Part shown: piece by piece, positions 63,064 through 64,000 of the stretch
Position numbering within the stretch: the stretch's first letter is position 1
How the letters are laid out: every line of letters starts with the position of its first letter
DNA from: G963667915 sp965197385
GTDB lineage: Bacteria; Acidobacteriota; Vicinamibacteria; Vicinamibacterales; UBA823
Assembly (NCBI GenBank): GCA_965197385.1
Contig: CBDANA010000009.1
Span: 1,128,370 to 1,192,369 of the forward strand
DNA length: 64,000 nt
Reading direction: 5' to 3'
Translations under genes and position numbers: made by a program
Notes under the pieces: model-generated
What the model was told of the DNA's origin: nothing
What the model saw: only the letters and a program-made list of their open reading frames with translations
The model's database searches: none

Positions 63064-63820
63064 TCAGAGCTCATACCGCAGAGACAGGTGCAGCCCGTGG
63101 CTCCGCAACGGGGCCTGTGTCGGCGCCAGATCGAGCCTCACCGGGTCCCGGCTGCCGTCGAGCCATTCGACTCGGCCAGGGCGGCGCCGGTCTCGATGAC
63201 GCCGGTATCCGTGTACCGCCAGGCGAGATCGAGCGTCGCCCGCTCGCCCCACGACATCCCCAGGCCGGCCATCAGCCTCCAGGTCAACCCCGTCCGGCTG
63301 GTGCCCGGCACGAGGGTCCGCGTCTTCGGGAACGTCATGCGCGTCTCACCGCTGGCCATGCGGGACGCCCCGAGGCCCCCGCCGACGAAGGGGCGCAACG
63401 GGCCGATCGGGCGCACTCCCAAGCCGGGAGATCTACATACGCGGCCAGGATCCCGGACAGCGAGGACAGATCCACGGACACGGATTGCTCACGGTCGGGG
63501 GCCAGGAAGTTGGCGTGACCATCGAACGTAAATCGCGGCCGGTAGGTCAGCAGGGCCTCCAGCCGAACGGCGGGCGCCACGGCGTACCCGAGCCCAAGCT
63601 CAACGCCTGCGACCGTGCCGACGTCTCCCACCGACCGGAGCGGCGCGCCGTCGTCGCCCAAGCCGCAGCCGTACAGCGCGGCCGGGACCAGGCTCGCACA
63701 ATCCGCGTCGGTGAAGTGCGTGCCGGCCGGACGGCTCAGGTCGATCCCGGCGCGCAAGTAGACGTCTTGCGCGACGGCCAGTCCGGGGAGCAGTGTCGCC
63801 GCCACCGCCATCACCGCCAC
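63064..63820 (-). pseudogene. Outer-membrane beta-barrel (porin-like) protein, frameshifted
   Basis: A signal peptide-like start (AVMAVAATLLPGLAVAQ) and beta strands (DVYLRAGIDLSRPAGTHF, VAGVELGLGYAVAPAVRLEA, LLTYRPRFTFDGHANFLA) in one frame; after YVDLPAW the barrel continues in a second frame (GVRPIGPLRPFVGGGLGASR, LAGLGMSWGERATLDLAWRY) and the closing strand (SHGLHLSLRYEL) in a third. Shifts near 63425 and 63165 need one base each. The size (~250 residues) and aromatic end fit small OmpA/opacity-type barrels. Function unknown. Confidence 0.65.
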
Positions 63821-63884
63821 GGCCGGCGCCTGGAACCCCGTAGTGCCACCGCTGCTCTGCCACCCGCGTCGGGGAGTCAGTCAT

Positions 63885-64000
63885 TGCGCGAGCGCCTGCG
63901 CCGGACGCGACGTCGTGGTAGACGTGGCCGGCGTCGACGCCCGCAGCCTGCAGTGCGTCGCGCTGCAGTTCCAGCGACTGGGAGCCGTCCGCCTTCGAAA
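63885..64000 (-). pseudogene. Serine recombinase (resolvase/invertase), N-terminal fragment
   Basis: The minus-strand frame entering from the right edge reads SKADGSQSLELQRDALQAAG, VDAGHVYHDVASGAGA, the start of a Tn3-type resolvase just after its catalytic-Ser motif (YARVS, outside the window). Homology stops near 63885 at ASGA, where the catalytic domain should continue (RxDRPGL), so it is truncated. Confidence 0.75.

Overview
The window (GC-rich, mostly in the 60-70% range by eye) looks like a chromosome piece from an uncultivated Acidobacteriota-type bacterium, most likely near the Vicinamibacteria. This is inferred from the gene mix: a TonB receptor with an N-terminal carboxypeptidase-regulatory domain, a DUF5916/CBM9-type outer-membrane protein, solitary integrase-core transposases, and many lipoprotein/periplasmic catabolic genes. 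No rRNA or marker gene fixes the taxonomy. The organism is a Gram-negative-type heterotroph. It uses selenocysteine: at 18.9-19.4 kb there is a periplasmic peroxiredoxin whose peroxidatic residue is encoded by an in-frame TGA with a SECIS-like hairpin just downstream.

Layout. 0-4.0 kb: a tightly overlapping formate dehydrogenase operon (fdnG 3' part, fdnH, fdnI, fdhE). 4.0-22.4 kb: ordinary chromosomal genes (methyltransferase, ornithine-cyclodeaminase family enzyme, PspC-domain protein, hydrolase, FxsA, glycerophosphodiesterase, SLC13 transporter, HtrA-like protease, TatA, Sec-peroxiredoxin, HAD phosphatase, aldehyde dehydrogenase). These are punctuated by one complete IS5-type element and four palindromic repeats of 160-200 bp. 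Several genes here carry single-base frameshifts (DinB-like, SSS symporter, lipoprotein hydratase). 22.4-32.3 kb: the first insertion-sequence cluster (IS5, two IS110 copies, IS6, IS3 remnant, integrase) around an intact TonB receptor. 32.7-38.4 kb: two large intact genes (DUF5916 protein, TRAP DctP receptor) and a bactofilin, separated by 3' or 5' fragments of unrelated genes. 38.4-42.5 kb: tRNA-Arg(TCT), a protein with three helix-turn-helix units, rarD, an exonuclease and what looks like the 5' end of a cas3 HD gene.

42.8-49.6 kb: the second insertion-sequence cluster. It includes an IS3 element inserted inside an IS110 element (inverted-repeat ends, 4-bp duplication), an IS630 with an A8 frameshift site, and fragments of ISL3 and IS1182. 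49.7-53.1 kb: an accessory islet with tcmP, a DUF5131 (Gp37/Gp68-type three-Cys) gene overlapping it as TAATG, an HNH nuclease remnant in the same orientation, and a DUF5677-like gene on the other strand. This is the best candidate for an uncharacterised, possibly defence-related, functional unit. 53.4-62.9 kb: a 7.2-kb segment bounded by two inverted copies (about 1.15 kb each) of a module encoding a SprT-like metallopeptidase. The left copy is intact and the right copy is frameshifted. Between them lie gene fragments, a purine-type permease, a Y-family polymerase remnant and a large P-loop ATPase broken by frameshifts. The window ends in a broken outer-membrane beta-barrel gene and the start of a serine recombinase.

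The dominant theme is decay and rearrangement. At least a dozen gene fragments and more than ten single-base frameshifts sit beside intact long genes. Some frameshifts fall in homopolymers and could be sequence errors; others come with internal stops or truncations and look like true pseudogenes.
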